This document shows, piece by piece, positions 41,099-50,098 of a stretch of 64,000 nt of DNA. The stretch comes from Burkholderiales bacterium. Its GTDB lineage: Bacteria > Pseudomonadota > Gammaproteobacteria > Burkholderiales > SG8-41. The notes under the pieces were generated by a model that was not told the origin of the DNA, did not search any database, and was given only the letters and a program-made list of their open reading frames with translations. Made by a program: the position numbers and the translations under genes. Location of the stretch: the NCBI GenBank assembly GCA_036262035.1, contig DATAJS010000003.1, forward strand, positions 186,001-250,000, given 5' to 3'. The number at the start of each line of letters is the position of its first letter. The stretch's first letter is position 1.

Positions 41099-41932
41099 TT
41101 ATACCGGCCGGTCGCCCGCGAGCGTGACTCGGTGCATGACGCGTTTGTAGCCGTGATAGTCGTTGACGGGGTTGTGCTGCGCGCAGCGGTTGTCCCAGAA
41201 CGCGAGCGAGCCGGGCCGCCACTGGAAGCGGCAGGTGAGCTCGGGCCTGACCTGGTGCGCGTGCAGGTAATCGAGCAGCGGCGCGCTTTCCGCTTCGCTC
41301 CAGCCTTTGAAGTGGCTGGTGTGCGCCACGTTGACGTAGAGCGCACGGCGCCCGGTCTCGGGATGCGTGCGCACCACCGGGTGCTCGCTGCTCAGCGCTT
41401 TCAGGGTCGCGCCCGCGTCGCGCAGCCGGTCTTCGCGCGTCCTAGAGACTTCCGCCCTGGTCGACGTGCTGACGCCGATCAGGCGATCGAGCGTGGCTTG
41501 CAATCCTTCGGACAGGGTCTCGTAGGCGAGGTACTGGTTGGCGAACAGCGTGTCGCCGCCGTGCGGCGGCGTCTCCACCGCGTAGAGCATGCTCGCCATC
41601 GGCGGTCTTTCGAGATAGGTCGTGTCCGAATGCCACACGCCGCCGAAGTTCACGCGCTCGTGCGGGAGCTTGATCACCGGCGTGACCAAAGGACACTCGG
41701 CGAGACCCTTGAGCTGCGGGTATTCCATCGGCTCGCCGAACGCGCGCGCGAACGCGACGAGCGCCTGGGGCGTGAGCTGCTGGTCGCGCAGAAAGATCAC
41801 GAGGTGGTCCAGCCACGCCCGGCGTATCTCGGCGGTCACCTCCGGCGCGAGCGGCCTGGCCGCGTCGACACCTTCGATCTCCGCGCCGAGCGCACCGGCG
41901 ATCGGCCGTGCCTCGATGTAGCGGTAACCCAT
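41099..41932 (-). CDS. TauD/TfdA-family 2-oxoglutarate-dependent dioxygenase
   Basis: 277-residue Fe(II)/2-oxoglutarate dioxygenase. The metal triad is present: His and Asp in GGVWHSDTTYLERPP and the distal His in NRCAQHNPVNDYHGYKR; the 2-oxoglutarate Arg is in YKRVMHRVTLAG. TauD-like members oxidise taurine, sulfonates, alkyl sulfates or herbicide acids; no sulfonate transporter is adjacent, so the substrate is open. First gene of the dioxygenase-protease-OsmC run. Confidence 0.92.
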   Translation of the reverse strand: MGYRYIEARPIAGALGAEIEGVDAARPLAPEVTAEIRRAWLDHLVIFLRDQQLTPQALVAFARAFGEPMEYPQLKGLAECPLVTPVIKLPHERVNFGGVWHSDTTYLERPPMASMLYAVETPPHGGDTLFANQYLAYETLSEGLQATLDRLIGVSTSTRAEVSRTREDRLRDAGATLKALSSEHPVVRTHPETGRRALYVNVAHTSHFKGWSEAESAPLLDYLHAHQVRPELTCRFQWRPGSLAFWDNRCAQHNPVNDYHGYKRVMHRVTLAGDRPV

Positions 41933-42063
41933 CGCGCCATTGTAGACGCGGGGCGCTAGGTTTTCCCTATCGCTCCAATGACGACATTCAATTGGTCACG
42001 CGCAAGACGCGTCTGTATCTTGCACGTCATCGCAAGATGCTCACTCCACAAAGGAATAGACCG

Positions 42064-42816
42064 ATGCTCCCCACCGCACAACAGCTCGAAGGCAAACGCG
42101 TCCCGACCGTCACGTTCAAGACGCGCGACAACGACCAGTGGAAAGAAGTCACGACCGACAGCCTCTTCAAGGGCAGGACCGTGGCGGTGTTCTCGCTGCC
42201 GGGCGCTTACACCCCGACGTGCTCGAGCACGCACCTTCCGCGCTACAACGAGCTCGCCTCGACGCTCAAGGCCAAAGGGGTGGACGAGATCGTCTGCATC
42301 TCGGTCAACGATGCGTTCGTGATGAACTCGTGGAAGCGCGACCAGGAAGCGGAGAACATCACCGTGATCCCCGACGGCAACGGCGAGTTCACCGAAGGCA
42401 TGGGCATGCTCGTGGACAAGGCCGACCTCGGTTTCGGCAAGCGCTCGTGGCGCTACTCGATGCTGGTGAAGGACGGTGTGATCGACAAGATGTTCATCGA
42501 GCCGCAGAAGCCGGGCGACCCGTTCGAAGTGTCGGACGCCGACACGATGCTCAACTACATCGACCCGAAAGCGAAGGCGCCCGAGCCCGTCGTGATCTTC
42601 GCCAAGCCGGGCTGCCCGCACTGCGCGCGCGCCAAGTCGGTGCTCGACGCGAACGGCATACAGTACGACGAGATCACGCTCGGCGGCAGCGTCACCTCGA
42701 AGACGCTGCGCGGCGTGACCGGCGCGGGCACGTGGCCGCAGGTGTTCGTCGGCGGCAAGCTGATCGGCACGGCGGACGACGTGCAGAAGTATTTCGAAAA
42801 ATCGAAAGCGGCGTAA
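42064..42816 (+). CDS. Peroxiredoxin-glutaredoxin hybrid (Prx5-type)
   Basis: 250-residue thiol peroxidase. The Prx5 domain (about 1-160) has the peroxidatic Cys in PGAYTPTCSSTHLP; the glutaredoxin domain (about 172-245) has the CxxC KPGCPHCARAK and TWPQVFVGGKLIG. Such fusions reduce peroxides with glutathione. Both active sites use ordinary Cys. ATG 42064 follows AAAGGAA. The next gene, a flavoprotein disulfide reductase, starts immediately after its stop, so the two form an operon. The 130-bp upstream region holds no clear OxyR site. Confidence 0.94.
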   Translation: MLPTAQQLEGKRVPTVTFKTRDNDQWKEVTTDSLFKGRTVAVFSLPGAYTPTCSSTHLPRYNELASTLKAKGVDEIVCISVNDAFVMNSWKRDQEAENITVIPDGNGEFTEGMGMLVDKADLGFGKRSWRYSMLVKDGVIDKMFIEPQKPGDPFEVSDADTMLNYIDPKAKAPEPVVIFAKPGCPHCARAKSVLDANGIQYDEITLGGSVTSKTLRGVTGAGTWPQVFVGGKLIGTADDVQKYFEKSKAA

Positions 42817-44253
42817 ATGAAAACCCTCGAAGTTGACGTTGCAGTCGTCGGCGCCGGCACCGCCGGCCTCGCCGCGTATCGCGCGGCGAAGGCCGCGGGC
42901 GCGAGCGTCGTGATCATCGAAAGCGGGCAATACGGTACGACGTGCGCGCGCGTCGGCTGCATGCCGAGCAAGCTGCTGATCGCGGCGGCCGAAGCGGTGC
43001 ACCACGCCGGGCTCGCCGAAGGCTTCGGCGTGCATACGGGCGAGGTGCGCGTCGACGGGCGTGCGGTGATGGCGCGCGTGCGCAGCGAGCGCGACCGCTT
43101 CGTCGGTTTCGTGACGCGGGACATCGAGAAGATCCCGGCGTCCGACCGCCTTCGCGGCCACGCACGATTCGAGAACGACCGCACCCTGGTCGTCGACGAC
43201 CGCACCCGCATCACCGCCAAAAGCGTCGTGATCGCGACGGGCTCGCGCGCCTCCTATCCGGCGGCATTCGCGAAGCTCGGGGATCGTCTGATCATCAACG
43301 ACGACGTCTTCGACTGGAGCGATCTGCCGAAATCGGTGGCGGTGATCGGCCCCGGCGTCATCGGGCTGGAGCTCGGGCAGGCGCTGCACCGTCTCGGCGT
43401 GCGCGTCGCCATCCTCGGGCGCGGCGGCCGCGTCGGTCCGGTGAACGATCCGGAGATCCGCGACTACACGATCCGGGCGCTCGCGCAGGAAGTGGTGCTC
43501 GAGCCGGACGCGCACTTCGTCTCGATGGAGCGCGTCGGCGATGACGTCGCGATCGTGCGCAGGAACGCGCACGGCGTCGAATTCGAGGAGCGGTTCGAGT
43601 ATGTCCTCGCCGCGACGGGGCGGGTGCCGAACGTGGAGAAGCTGGGCTTGGAGAACACCACGATCGATCGCGATGCCGCCGGCGTGCCGGTGTTCGACGC
43701 GACGACGACTCAGGCCGTGAGCGCGAAGGGCGACAGCACGATCTTCGTCGCGGGCGACGTGTCCAACTTCATCCCGCTGTTGCACGAAGCGGCGGACGAA
43801 GGGCGCATCGCGGGCGAGAACGCGGCGCGTGTCGCGTCGGGCAAGCCGGTGAGCCGCGGGTTCAGGCGCGCGCAGCTCGGCGTCGTGTTCAGCGACCCGC
43901 AGATCGCGATCGTCGGCGGCGGCTACGAGGCGCTCGAGCCGGGGCGTTACGCGACGGGGCAGGTGAGCTTCGAAGACCAGGGGCGCTCGCGCATCCTCTT
44001 CCGGAACAAGGGGCTGCTCAACGTCTACGCCGACATCGAGACCGGGCGCCTCCTCGGCGCCGAGATGATCGGCCCGGCGGCGGAGCACATCGGCCACTTG
44101 CTCGCCTGGTCGCTCCAGAACGGCAACACCGTCGAAGAGATGCTGCGCATGCCGTTCTACCACCCGGTGATCGAAGAGGGCTTGCGCACCGCGCTGCGCG
44201 ACCTCGATGCGAAGCTGAAGGCGGCGCGGATCGCGGCCGCCAAGGCCGCGTAG
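42817..44253 (+). CDS. Dihydrolipoyl dehydrogenase-like flavoprotein disulfide reductase
   Basis: 478-residue pyridine nucleotide-disulfide oxidoreductase of the lipoamide dehydrogenase/mercuric reductase class. FAD motif VVGAGTAGLAAYRAAKAAG, redox disulfide TTCARVGCMPSK, NAD motif VIGPGVIGLELGQALHRLG, FAD site IFVAGDVSN and the catalytic His/Glu pair PFYHPVIEEGL are all present. No 2-oxoacid dehydrogenase subunits are near. Its ATG directly abuts the stop of the Prx-Grx gene, suggesting it supplies reducing power for peroxide reduction or a related thiol system. Confidence 0.92.
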   Translation: MKTLEVDVAVVGAGTAGLAAYRAAKAAGASVVIIESGQYGTTCARVGCMPSKLLIAAAEAVHHAGLAEGFGVHTGEVRVDGRAVMARVRSERDRFVGFVTRDIEKIPASDRLRGHARFENDRTLVVDDRTRITAKSVVIATGSRASYPAAFAKLGDRLIINDDVFDWSDLPKSVAVIGPGVIGLELGQALHRLGVRVAILGRGGRVGPVNDPEIRDYTIRALAQEVVLEPDAHFVSMERVGDDVAIVRRNAHGVEFEERFEYVLAATGRVPNVEKLGLENTTIDRDAAGVPVFDATTTQAVSAKGDSTIFVAGDVSNFIPLLHEAADEGRIAGENAARVASGKPVSRGFRRAQLGVVFSDPQIAIVGGGYEALEPGRYATGQVSFEDQGRSRILFRNKGLLNVYADIETGRLLGAEMIGPAAEHIGHLLAWSLQNGNTVEEMLRMPFYHPVIEEGLRTALRDLDAKLKAARIAAAKAA

Positions 44254-44259
44254 CGGCGA

Positions 44260-44361
44260 CCGTCATTCCCGCCTTCGCGGGATTGACGGCCCCAAAATGG
44301 ATTCCCGCCGTCGCGGGAATGACGGTCCGAAAATGGATTCCCGCCTTCGCGGGAATGACGG
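44260..44361. repeat. Three tandem TTCCCGCC-N-GCGGGAA palindromic units
   Basis: Units at about 44260-44289, 44300-44325 and 44336-44361, each CATTCCCGCC/ATTCCCGCC-TTC or GTC-GCGGGAATGACGG, separated by AAAATGG spacers. The array fills the space between the convergent reductase and Bug genes and stops 1 bp from the Bug stop codon. Same family as 12009 and 14288. Confidence 0.85.
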
Positions 44362-44362
44362 T

Positions 44363-45349
44363 CTACTGCTCCACCGGGATCTTCGCGAGCTTCACGATCT
44401 TTCCCCACTTCTGCTTTTCTTCTTTCACCTGGGCCGCGAATTGCTCGGGTGTATTGCCTTCGGGCTCTATCCCCAGCGCGGTCATGCGCTCGACGATCTG
44501 CGGTTTCCGGGTCATCGCCACGAGCTCTTTGTTCAGCCGCATGACGATTGCGTTCGGCGTCTTCGCCGGCGTGAAGATGCCGTACCACGCGAGCACTTCG
44601 TAACCCTTGATCGTCTCCGCGATCGTCGGAATGTCCGGCGCCGCCGCGAGCCGCTTGGTGCCGGTCACGCCGAGCGCGCGCAGCCTGCCCGACTTGATGT
44701 GCGGCACCGCGCCCGAGTAGCCGGTGATGAGCATCTGCACCTGGCCGCTGATGAGATCGGTGAGCGCGGGGCCGGCACCTTTGTAGGGCACGTGCACGAT
44801 GTCGATGCCCGCCATGTGCTTGAAGAGCTCGGACGACAGATGCGCCGTGGAGCCCGTCCCCGACGACGCGAAGTTGATCGTGCCCGGCTTCGCTTTCGCG
44901 AGCGCGACGAGCTCGGCGGTCGATTTCGCCGCGACGCCCGGGTTCACCAGCAGCACGAGCTGGGCGGTGCCGATGCGGCTCACCGCGATGAAGTCTTTCG
45001 TCGGGTCGTACGGCATCTTCGTCGTGAGGTTGGGACCGATCGCCATCTCCCCGCCGGAGCCGAGCGCGATGGTGTAGCCGTCGGGCGCCGCGCGCGAGAG
45101 CATCGTTCCCGACAGCATGCCGTTGGCGCCGGGGCGATTGTCGACGATCACCTGCTGGCCGAGGGTCTCGGTGAGATGCTGCGCGGCGATGCGCGCGGTG
45201 AGATCGGTCGGTCCCGCGGGGGTGTAGCCGACGAGCATGCGGATGGGCTTGGTGGGGTAGTTCGATTGGGCGTGAGCCGGCGCGTGAACGCCGGCGACGC
45301 CGACCATCAATGCGAATGCATGAGCTTTCGGTGTGTTACGGGAGATCAT
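44363..45349 (-). CDS. Bug/TctC-family solute-binding receptor
   Basis: 328-residue Bug receptor with a signal peptide (..AFALMVGVAGVHAPAHAQ), then VGYTPAGPTDLTAR, IVDNRPGANGM and APDGYTIALGSG. The first glycine of the usual APGG loop is changed (TPAG). It is divergent from an MmgE/PrpD gene 282 bp away, repeating the Bug plus MmgE/PrpD pairing seen at 5949-8384, here in opposite orientation. Start is a plain ATG without a strong ribosome site. Confidence 0.92.
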   Translation of the reverse strand: MISRNTPKAHAFALMVGVAGVHAPAHAQSNYPTKPIRMLVGYTPAGPTDLTARIAAQHLTETLGQQVIVDNRPGANGMLSGTMLSRAAPDGYTIALGSGGEMAIGPNLTTKMPYDPTKDFIAVSRIGTAQLVLLVNPGVAAKSTAELVALAKAKPGTINFASSGTGSTAHLSSELFKHMAGIDIVHVPYKGAGPALTDLISGQVQMLITGYSGAVPHIKSGRLRALGVTGTKRLAAAPDIPTIAETIKGYEVLAWYGIFTPAKTPNAIVMRLNKELVAMTRKPQIVERMTALGIEPEGNTPEQFAAQVKEEKQKWGKIVKLAKIPVEQ

Positions 45350-45631
45350 CGTGCGTCTTCGTATCTCGTGTGTGTTGTGATGGCGCCCGGCGCTTGGCGC
45401 GCACGTGCATGCCCGGCCCGATTATCCGGCAAAAGCTTGAACCGCAAAGGACGCGAAGCAAAACGTCATTCAAGCGGAATCCAGTGTCAATGCTCCAGGC
45501 ATGGAATGGATTCCCGCCTTCGAGGGAATGCTTTGAATCCTCTGCGCGCCTCCGTGCGCCTTGGTGTCCTTTGTGGTCGAAAACGTCTTGGCGGTAGACT
45601 CGACCCATAACGACCGCCCACCGGAGGACTC
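45350..45631. other. Intergenic stretch with repeat fragments
   Basis: 282 bp between divergent Bug and MmgE/PrpD genes. It contains a single CCGCAAAGGACGCGAAGCAA element (about 45441-45460, AAAGGACGC family), a degenerate TGGATTCCCGCC..GGGAATG unit (about 45507-45530) and a GCCTTGGTGTCCTTTGTGG element of the reverse AAAGGACGC type (about 45570). CGGAGGA before 45632 is the ribosome site of the next gene. No further coding sequence is seen. Confidence 0.6.
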
Positions 45632-47029
45632 ATGATCACCGAGAAACTCGCCCGCTTCGTCGTCGAGACGCCGCTCGACACCATCCCCGCAGAAGTGCTC
45701 GACGGCGCGCGCGACGCGCTGATCGACACCATCGGCGTCGCGATCGCGGGCACGCTCGAGCCGATCGCCGACATCGCGGTGCAGTGGATCGCCGACGTCG
45801 GGGCGAAGCCGCAGTCCACGTTCTGGGGCCAGCCGCTCGCGACTTCGCCTGCCGAGGCGGCGTTCGTCAACGGCATGTGCGCGCACGCGCTCGACTTCGA
45901 CGACAGCCTGCCGAGCCTGCGCGGGCATCCGAGCCCGACGATGGTGCCGGCCGCGCTCGCCGTCGCCGAAGCGGTCGGCGCATCGGGCGCCGAAGTGCTC
46001 GCCGCGCACGCGCTCGGGCTCGAAGTCGCGGGCAAGATCGGCCGCGCACTGGGCCACGGTCACTACAGCCGGGGATGGCATTCGACCGCGACGGGCGGAG
46101 CGTTCTCGTGCACCGCCGCGGCGGGGAGAGTGTGGAAGCTCGACGTCAAACAGATGCGCAACGCGTTCGGCCTCGCGGCGTCGCAGATGAGCGGGCTCAT
46201 TCGCAACTTCGGCACGATGACCAAACCGTTCCATGCCGGCCACGCGGCGCGCGTGGGTGTGCTCTCGGCGTGGATGGCGAAACACGGCTTCACCGCCGAC
46301 GAATCGATCTTCGACGGGAAGAACAACGTGATCGACACCTACGGCAGCGCCGGCGTGCCGCTCGCCGAAGTCGTCGACAAGCTGGGCAAGCCGTGGGAGA
46401 TGACCGATCCGGGCATCTACGTGAAACGCTGGGCGTGCTGCTACTGCAACCACCGCCCGATCGGCGGCATGCTCGAGCTCATCGCGAAGCACGGCATCAA
46501 ACCCGATGAAGTGACCGCCATCGAGATCGGTTTCCCGCCGGGCGCCGATACCGCGCTGGTCAGCACCAACCCCACGACGGGCCTCGAAGGCAAGTTCAGC
46601 ATCGAGTACGTCGCCGCGGCGACGGTGCTCGACGGCAAGCTCGGCCTCGAAACGTTCACCGACGCGATGGTGCAGCGTCCCGAGGCGCGCGCGATGATGG
46701 CGAAGGCGCGGCGCTATCGCATCGAAGATCCGAGCGGCGTGTTCTCCGGAGTCGTCGGCTACAACGACGTCGCGATCGACACCAAGCGCGGCCGCTTCGA
46801 GATGCGCGTGGACAAGGTGCCGGGGTCGCCCGCCGCGCCGATGACGCGCGAAGACCGCGTCGAGAAGTTTCTCGATTGTGCGGGCCGCGTCCTCGGCGAG
46901 CCGGGCGCGAAAAAGCTGCTCGCGCTGCTCGAGCGCTGCCGCGATCTGCCGGACGCGCGCGAGCTCGTGCGGGCGACGGTGCCGGCCGAGCGCGCCCGGA
47001 CCGCTTCGAGGTCGCCCGCGACCGCCTGA
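45632..47029 (+). CDS. MmgE/PrpD-family protein
   Basis: 465-residue MmgE/PrpD-family protein with the family segments AFVNGMCAHALDFDDSLPS and HPSPTMVPAALAVAEAVG (the HALDFDD motif is a clear hallmark), GRALGHGHYSRGWHSTATGG, and FSIEYVAAATVLDGKL in the lid. The copy at 5949 has drifted at the first motif (..SGGKLDSFRMLTHPG), so this one looks closer to the classic dehydratase/epimerase forms. GGAGG precedes the ATG. Likely works on a dicarboxylic or tricarboxylic acid imported by the divergent Bug receptor. Confidence 0.92.
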   Translation: MITEKLARFVVETPLDTIPAEVLDGARDALIDTIGVAIAGTLEPIADIAVQWIADVGAKPQSTFWGQPLATSPAEAAFVNGMCAHALDFDDSLPSLRGHPSPTMVPAALAVAEAVGASGAEVLAAHALGLEVAGKIGRALGHGHYSRGWHSTATGGAFSCTAAAGRVWKLDVKQMRNAFGLAASQMSGLIRNFGTMTKPFHAGHAARVGVLSAWMAKHGFTADESIFDGKNNVIDTYGSAGVPLAEVVDKLGKPWEMTDPGIYVKRWACCYCNHRPIGGMLELIAKHGIKPDEVTAIEIGFPPGADTALVSTNPTTGLEGKFSIEYVAAATVLDGKLGLETFTDAMVQRPEARAMMAKARRYRIEDPSGVFSGVVGYNDVAIDTKRGRFEMRVDKVPGSPAAPMTREDRVEKFLDCAGRVLGEPGAKKLLALLERCRDLPDARELVRATVPAERARTASRSPATA

Positions 47030-47045
47030 AATCGCAGGTCAGGCG

Positions 47046-47885
47046 CTACTGCCGATAGGGCACGAAGCCGTGCTTCTCGTCCAGATCGGCGACCGCGCCC
47101 GACGTCGCATAGTCGATCAGCCGCTTGTGCATGCCCGAGGGCATGCCGGTCGTGAGCAGGATCAGGGGTCGCGCGAGCGCATAGGTGTGGTCGCTCAGGG
47201 TGCGGCGGGATGCCGGGACGCCGTCGTATGCGAGAAGCTTTACCGACGTTCCCGATTTCGCGAGGCTCTCGGCGACACCCAGCGATGCGAACGTGATCGC
47301 GCCGGGGTTCGCCGCCGCATACTGCAATGCGTCCGTGCTCTCGAAGAACACCGCGTGGCTGCGGATCTGGCTGCTCCTGAGCTTCAGGCTCTGGAGCAGC
47401 ACGTCGGTCGTTCCCGCGCCCTCGGTGCGCCACGCTACGCGGATCGGGCCTGATCGTCCCCCGACGTGCTTCCAGTCGGTGATGTCGCCGGTCAGAACCC
47501 CGACGAGCTGTCGCTGGGTCAGGGCGCGCACCGGATTCTCGCGCTGCACGATGATCGCGACACCGTCGCGCGCAATCGGGAATGCGTAAAGACCTTTCTC
47601 GCGCTGCCCGACCGGCCGGGCGATCATGGCGACGTCGCACCGTCGCGCGCGCAGCTCCTCGACGCCGGCGCCGGAGCTCAACGCCCGGATTTCGACCGTA
47701 ACGCCGGGATTGGCCGCTTCGAATCGTCGCGCGATATCGGCCATCAGCGGGGCGAGCGTGGGCGAGCCGGCCACGACGAGCGTATTCGGCGTGGCCGCGC
47801 GTGCGAGACGATATCCCGATGTCGCTGCGAGCAGCGCCGCCAGCGCGAGCATCCCCGCGGCGACGGCGTTTCGTGCGAGTCGCAT
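47046..47885 (-). CDS. PstS-like substrate-binding protein
   Basis: 279-residue periplasmic binding protein of the phosphate-type (PBP-like) superfamily: signal helix (MRLARNAVAAGMLALAALLA), then LVVAGSPTLAPLMADIARRF, IRALSSGAGVEELRARRCDV and VAWRTEGAGTTDVLLQSLKL, which resemble the PstS phosphate pocket (T/S-x-G-S, SGAG, GSGT). No PstCAB genes are adjacent, so it may be a sensor or orphan receptor. ATG 47885 is chosen because it begins the signal peptide; 23 further residues could be added upstream. Confidence 0.82.
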   Translation of the reverse strand: MRLARNAVAAGMLALAALLAATSGYRLARAATPNTLVVAGSPTLAPLMADIARRFEAANPGVTVEIRALSSGAGVEELRARRCDVAMIARPVGQREKGLYAFPIARDGVAIIVQRENPVRALTQRQLVGVLTGDITDWKHVGGRSGPIRVAWRTEGAGTTDVLLQSLKLRSSQIRSHAVFFESTDALQYAAANPGAITFASLGVAESLAKSGTSVKLLAYDGVPASRRTLSDHTYALARPLILLTTGMPSGMHKRLIDYATSGAVADLDEKHGFVPYRQ

Positions 47886-47983
47886 GGTATTTTCTATAAC
47901 ACACGCCCGCGCCCCGGACATCTCGGGCAGGATGAAATTTCGCAGTGTCGCCATTCGAAAAAATTCACAACCCGGAGGGCATG

Positions 47984-48949
47984 ATGAAAATCGCGCTGCT
48001 CGACGACTACCAGCAGATCGGGAAGACCTCGGCGGACTGGAGCTCGCTTCCCGCCGGGACGCAGGTCGATTCGTTCGGGGACACGCTGGCCGATCCTGCC
48101 GCGCTGCAACGGCGGCTCGAGCCTTATGACGTCGTCGTGGCGATGCGCGAGCGCACGCGCTTTCCCCGCGAGTTGCTCGAGGCGCTGCCGAACCTGAAGC
48201 TGCTCATCAGCACCGGCGGGCGCAATCCGAGCATCGACGCCGAGGCGTGCGCGGCGCGCAAGATCGCGCTGTGCAGCGCCCCGGGCGATCCGGCGACCGG
48301 CCACGGCTCAACCGCCGAAGTCGCCTGGGCGCTCGTCCTCGCGCTGGTCAAACGCATCCCGCAGTCGCAGGAGGCGATGCGCGGCGGCGGCTGGCAGGAG
48401 CACGTGATGACCGAATCCCTGCACGGCAAGACGCTGGGGGTGCTCGGGCTGGGACGCCTCGGCAAGCTCGTCGCGCGCTACGGCCAGGCGTTCGACATGA
48501 ACGTGATCGCCTGGAGCCCCAACCTCACCGACGAGCGCGCTGCCGAAGCGTCGGTGAAACGCGTGTCGAAAGAGCAGCTCTTCGCCGAGTCGGACGTGAT
48601 CTCGCTGCACCTCGTGTCGAACGCGTCGACGCGGGGCATCGTCGGCGCGAAGGAGATCGGCGCGATGAAGAAGACCGCCTACCTCGTAAACACCTCGCGG
48701 GGGCCGCTCATCGACGAGCCGGCGCTGATGTCCGCGCTGAAGGAAAAGCGGATCGCCGGCGCCGGCCTCGACGTGTTCTGGACCGAGCCGCTCCAGCCCG
48801 ATCACCCGATCCGCAAGCTCGACAACGTCGTCATGACGCCGCACCTGGGGTACGTCGTCGACATCAACATGAAGCGGTTCTACGAGAACGCGCTGAAGAA
48901 CATCAGGAGCTTCATCGCGGGCGAGCCGCTGACGCCGATGGGGCGCTAG
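47984..48949 (+). CDS. D-2-hydroxyacid dehydrogenase family protein
   Basis: 321-residue NAD-dependent D-isomer-specific dehydrogenase. NAD-binding GKTLGVLGLGRLGKLVARYG is near residue 150, the catalytic Arg in VNTSRGPLIDEPAL near 235, Glu in DVFWTEPLQPDHP and His in TPHLGYVVDIN. GGAGGG at 47974-47979 serves ATG 47984 (ATG 47981 is possible). Substrate (glycerate, phosphoglycerate, lactate type) undetermined. Divergent from the PstS-like gene. Confidence 0.92.
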   Translation: MKIALLDDYQQIGKTSADWSSLPAGTQVDSFGDTLADPAALQRRLEPYDVVVAMRERTRFPRELLEALPNLKLLISTGGRNPSIDAEACAARKIALCSAPGDPATGHGSTAEVAWALVLALVKRIPQSQEAMRGGGWQEHVMTESLHGKTLGVLGLGRLGKLVARYGQAFDMNVIAWSPNLTDERAAEASVKRVSKEQLFAESDVISLHLVSNASTRGIVGAKEIGAMKKTAYLVNTSRGPLIDEPALMSALKEKRIAGAGLDVFWTEPLQPDHPIRKLDNVVMTPHLGYVVDINMKRFYENALKNIRSFIAGEPLTPMGR

Positions 48950-49027
48950 GCGCCTTGACGGTACGCGAGCGGCGGAAGCACACTCCTGCCGATAACAAGC
49001 CGCTGCACGCCGAGGGGGACTTCGCAA

Positions 49028-50098
49028 GTGAAGCAGCCGTACTTCGAGACGCCGCCCAAGATCACGGTCTCGATCACCGCCACGTGCAATCTCGATTGCG
49101 AGACGTGCTACGCCGACTGCAACCGGCGGCCGAAGCGCAAGGAGCTCACGACGCAGGAGTGGCTGGCCTTCATCGAGTACCTCGTCGAGAACGGCTTCAT
49201 CCAGATCTATTTCGAAGGCGGCGAGCCGCTGCACCGCCCCGATTTCGACACCCTCCTCCAAAGCTGCTGCCGCCGCATGATGACGCTCGTGCGCACGCAC
49301 GGGACGCTGATCGACCGTGCGCGCGCACGCAAGCTCAAACGCCTCGGCGTGGGACGGCTCTTCGTCGATCTCATGGGCGCGAGCGCGGGCGTGCACGACG
49401 CCGCCGCGCGCACGCCGGGAAGCTTCGCCAGGTCGTGCGCGGGGGTGAGAAACGCGGTGGAGGCGGGCCTGCCGACCGACGTGGTCCTCATCCTCACGCG
49501 CCACAACGTCGACGAGCTCCAGGCGTATCTCGAGCTCGCCCACGCGCTCGGCGCGCAGCGCGCCGGCATCCTGAGGCTGTATCCGCTCGGACGCGCCAGG
49601 CACCGCTGGAGCGAGCTCGCGCTGTCCCTGGAAGAGCAGGAAGAAGCGCTCGCGGCCGTGCGCCCGCCGCCGGGCCTCGCCGTCATGCGATCGTGGCATC
49701 CGAACGACGCGAACTGCTGCTGGCAGGCCGCCGCGGTCGATCCGTTCGGACGATCGATCGGCTGCATGTATCTGCGCGAGTACGTCGATTTCGGCGACGT
49801 GCGCGAAACCCCGTTTCTCGAAACCTGGCACGGCAACGCCCTGTACAAGGCGCTGCGTGCCGGCACCGTGGAGAGCTCGTGTGAGCATTGCGAAAGCAAC
49901 GAAGGCACGCGCGGCGGCTGCCGCTCGACGGCGTATGCGTTCACCGGTCGCTGGACTGCGCCCGACCCGTTCTGCAGCCACAGCAACGGCGGCATCGACT
50001 TACGCGTTCTCCCGAAGCGGCTGCTACGCGGAGACGCCGAACCTGAAGCACCGCCCGATCCCGGAGATGGATCAGTACGCGGTGTTCACGCCCGATGA
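49028..50098 (+). CDS. Radical SAM/SPASM protein
   Basis: 356-residue radical SAM enzyme. The cluster motif CxxxCxxC appears as TATCNLDCETCYADC, and IYFEGGEPLHRPDF is the GGEP SAM-binding motif. C-terminal Cys (DANCCWQAAAV, GCMYLREY, SSCEHCESNEGTRGGC) form a SPASM or twitch domain for auxiliary clusters. This class modifies ribosomal peptides or enzymes (as PqqE does). GTG 49028 follows GAGGGGGA. A PqqD-like gene overlaps its end; an unknown 196-residue protein and a protease follow on the same strand. Confidence 0.9.
   Translation: MKQPYFETPPKITVSITATCNLDCETCYADCNRRPKRKELTTQEWLAFIEYLVENGFIQIYFEGGEPLHRPDFDTLLQSCCRRMMTLVRTHGTLIDRARARKLKRLGVGRLFVDLMGASAGVHDAAARTPGSFARSCAGVRNAVEAGLPTDVVLILTRHNVDELQAYLELAHALGAQRAGILRLYPLGRARHRWSELALSLEEQEEALAAVRPPPGLAVMRSWHPNDANCCWQAAAVDPFGRSIGCMYLREYVDFGDVRETPFLETWHGNALYKALRAGTVESSCEHCESNEGTRGGCRSTAYAFTGRWTAPDPFCSHSNGGIDLRVLPKRLLRGDAEPEAPPDPGDGSVRGVHAR

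Noticed and set aside
41933-42063. OxyR or other peroxide-responsive site before the Prx-Grx gene
   Set aside because: No ATAG-type tetrad with the right spacing was found by eye.
44260-44361. Three regularly spaced palindromic units, considered as a small CRISPR array
   Set aside because: Spacers are only about 10 bases and nearly identical, units are REP-like hairpins, and no cas genes are present.
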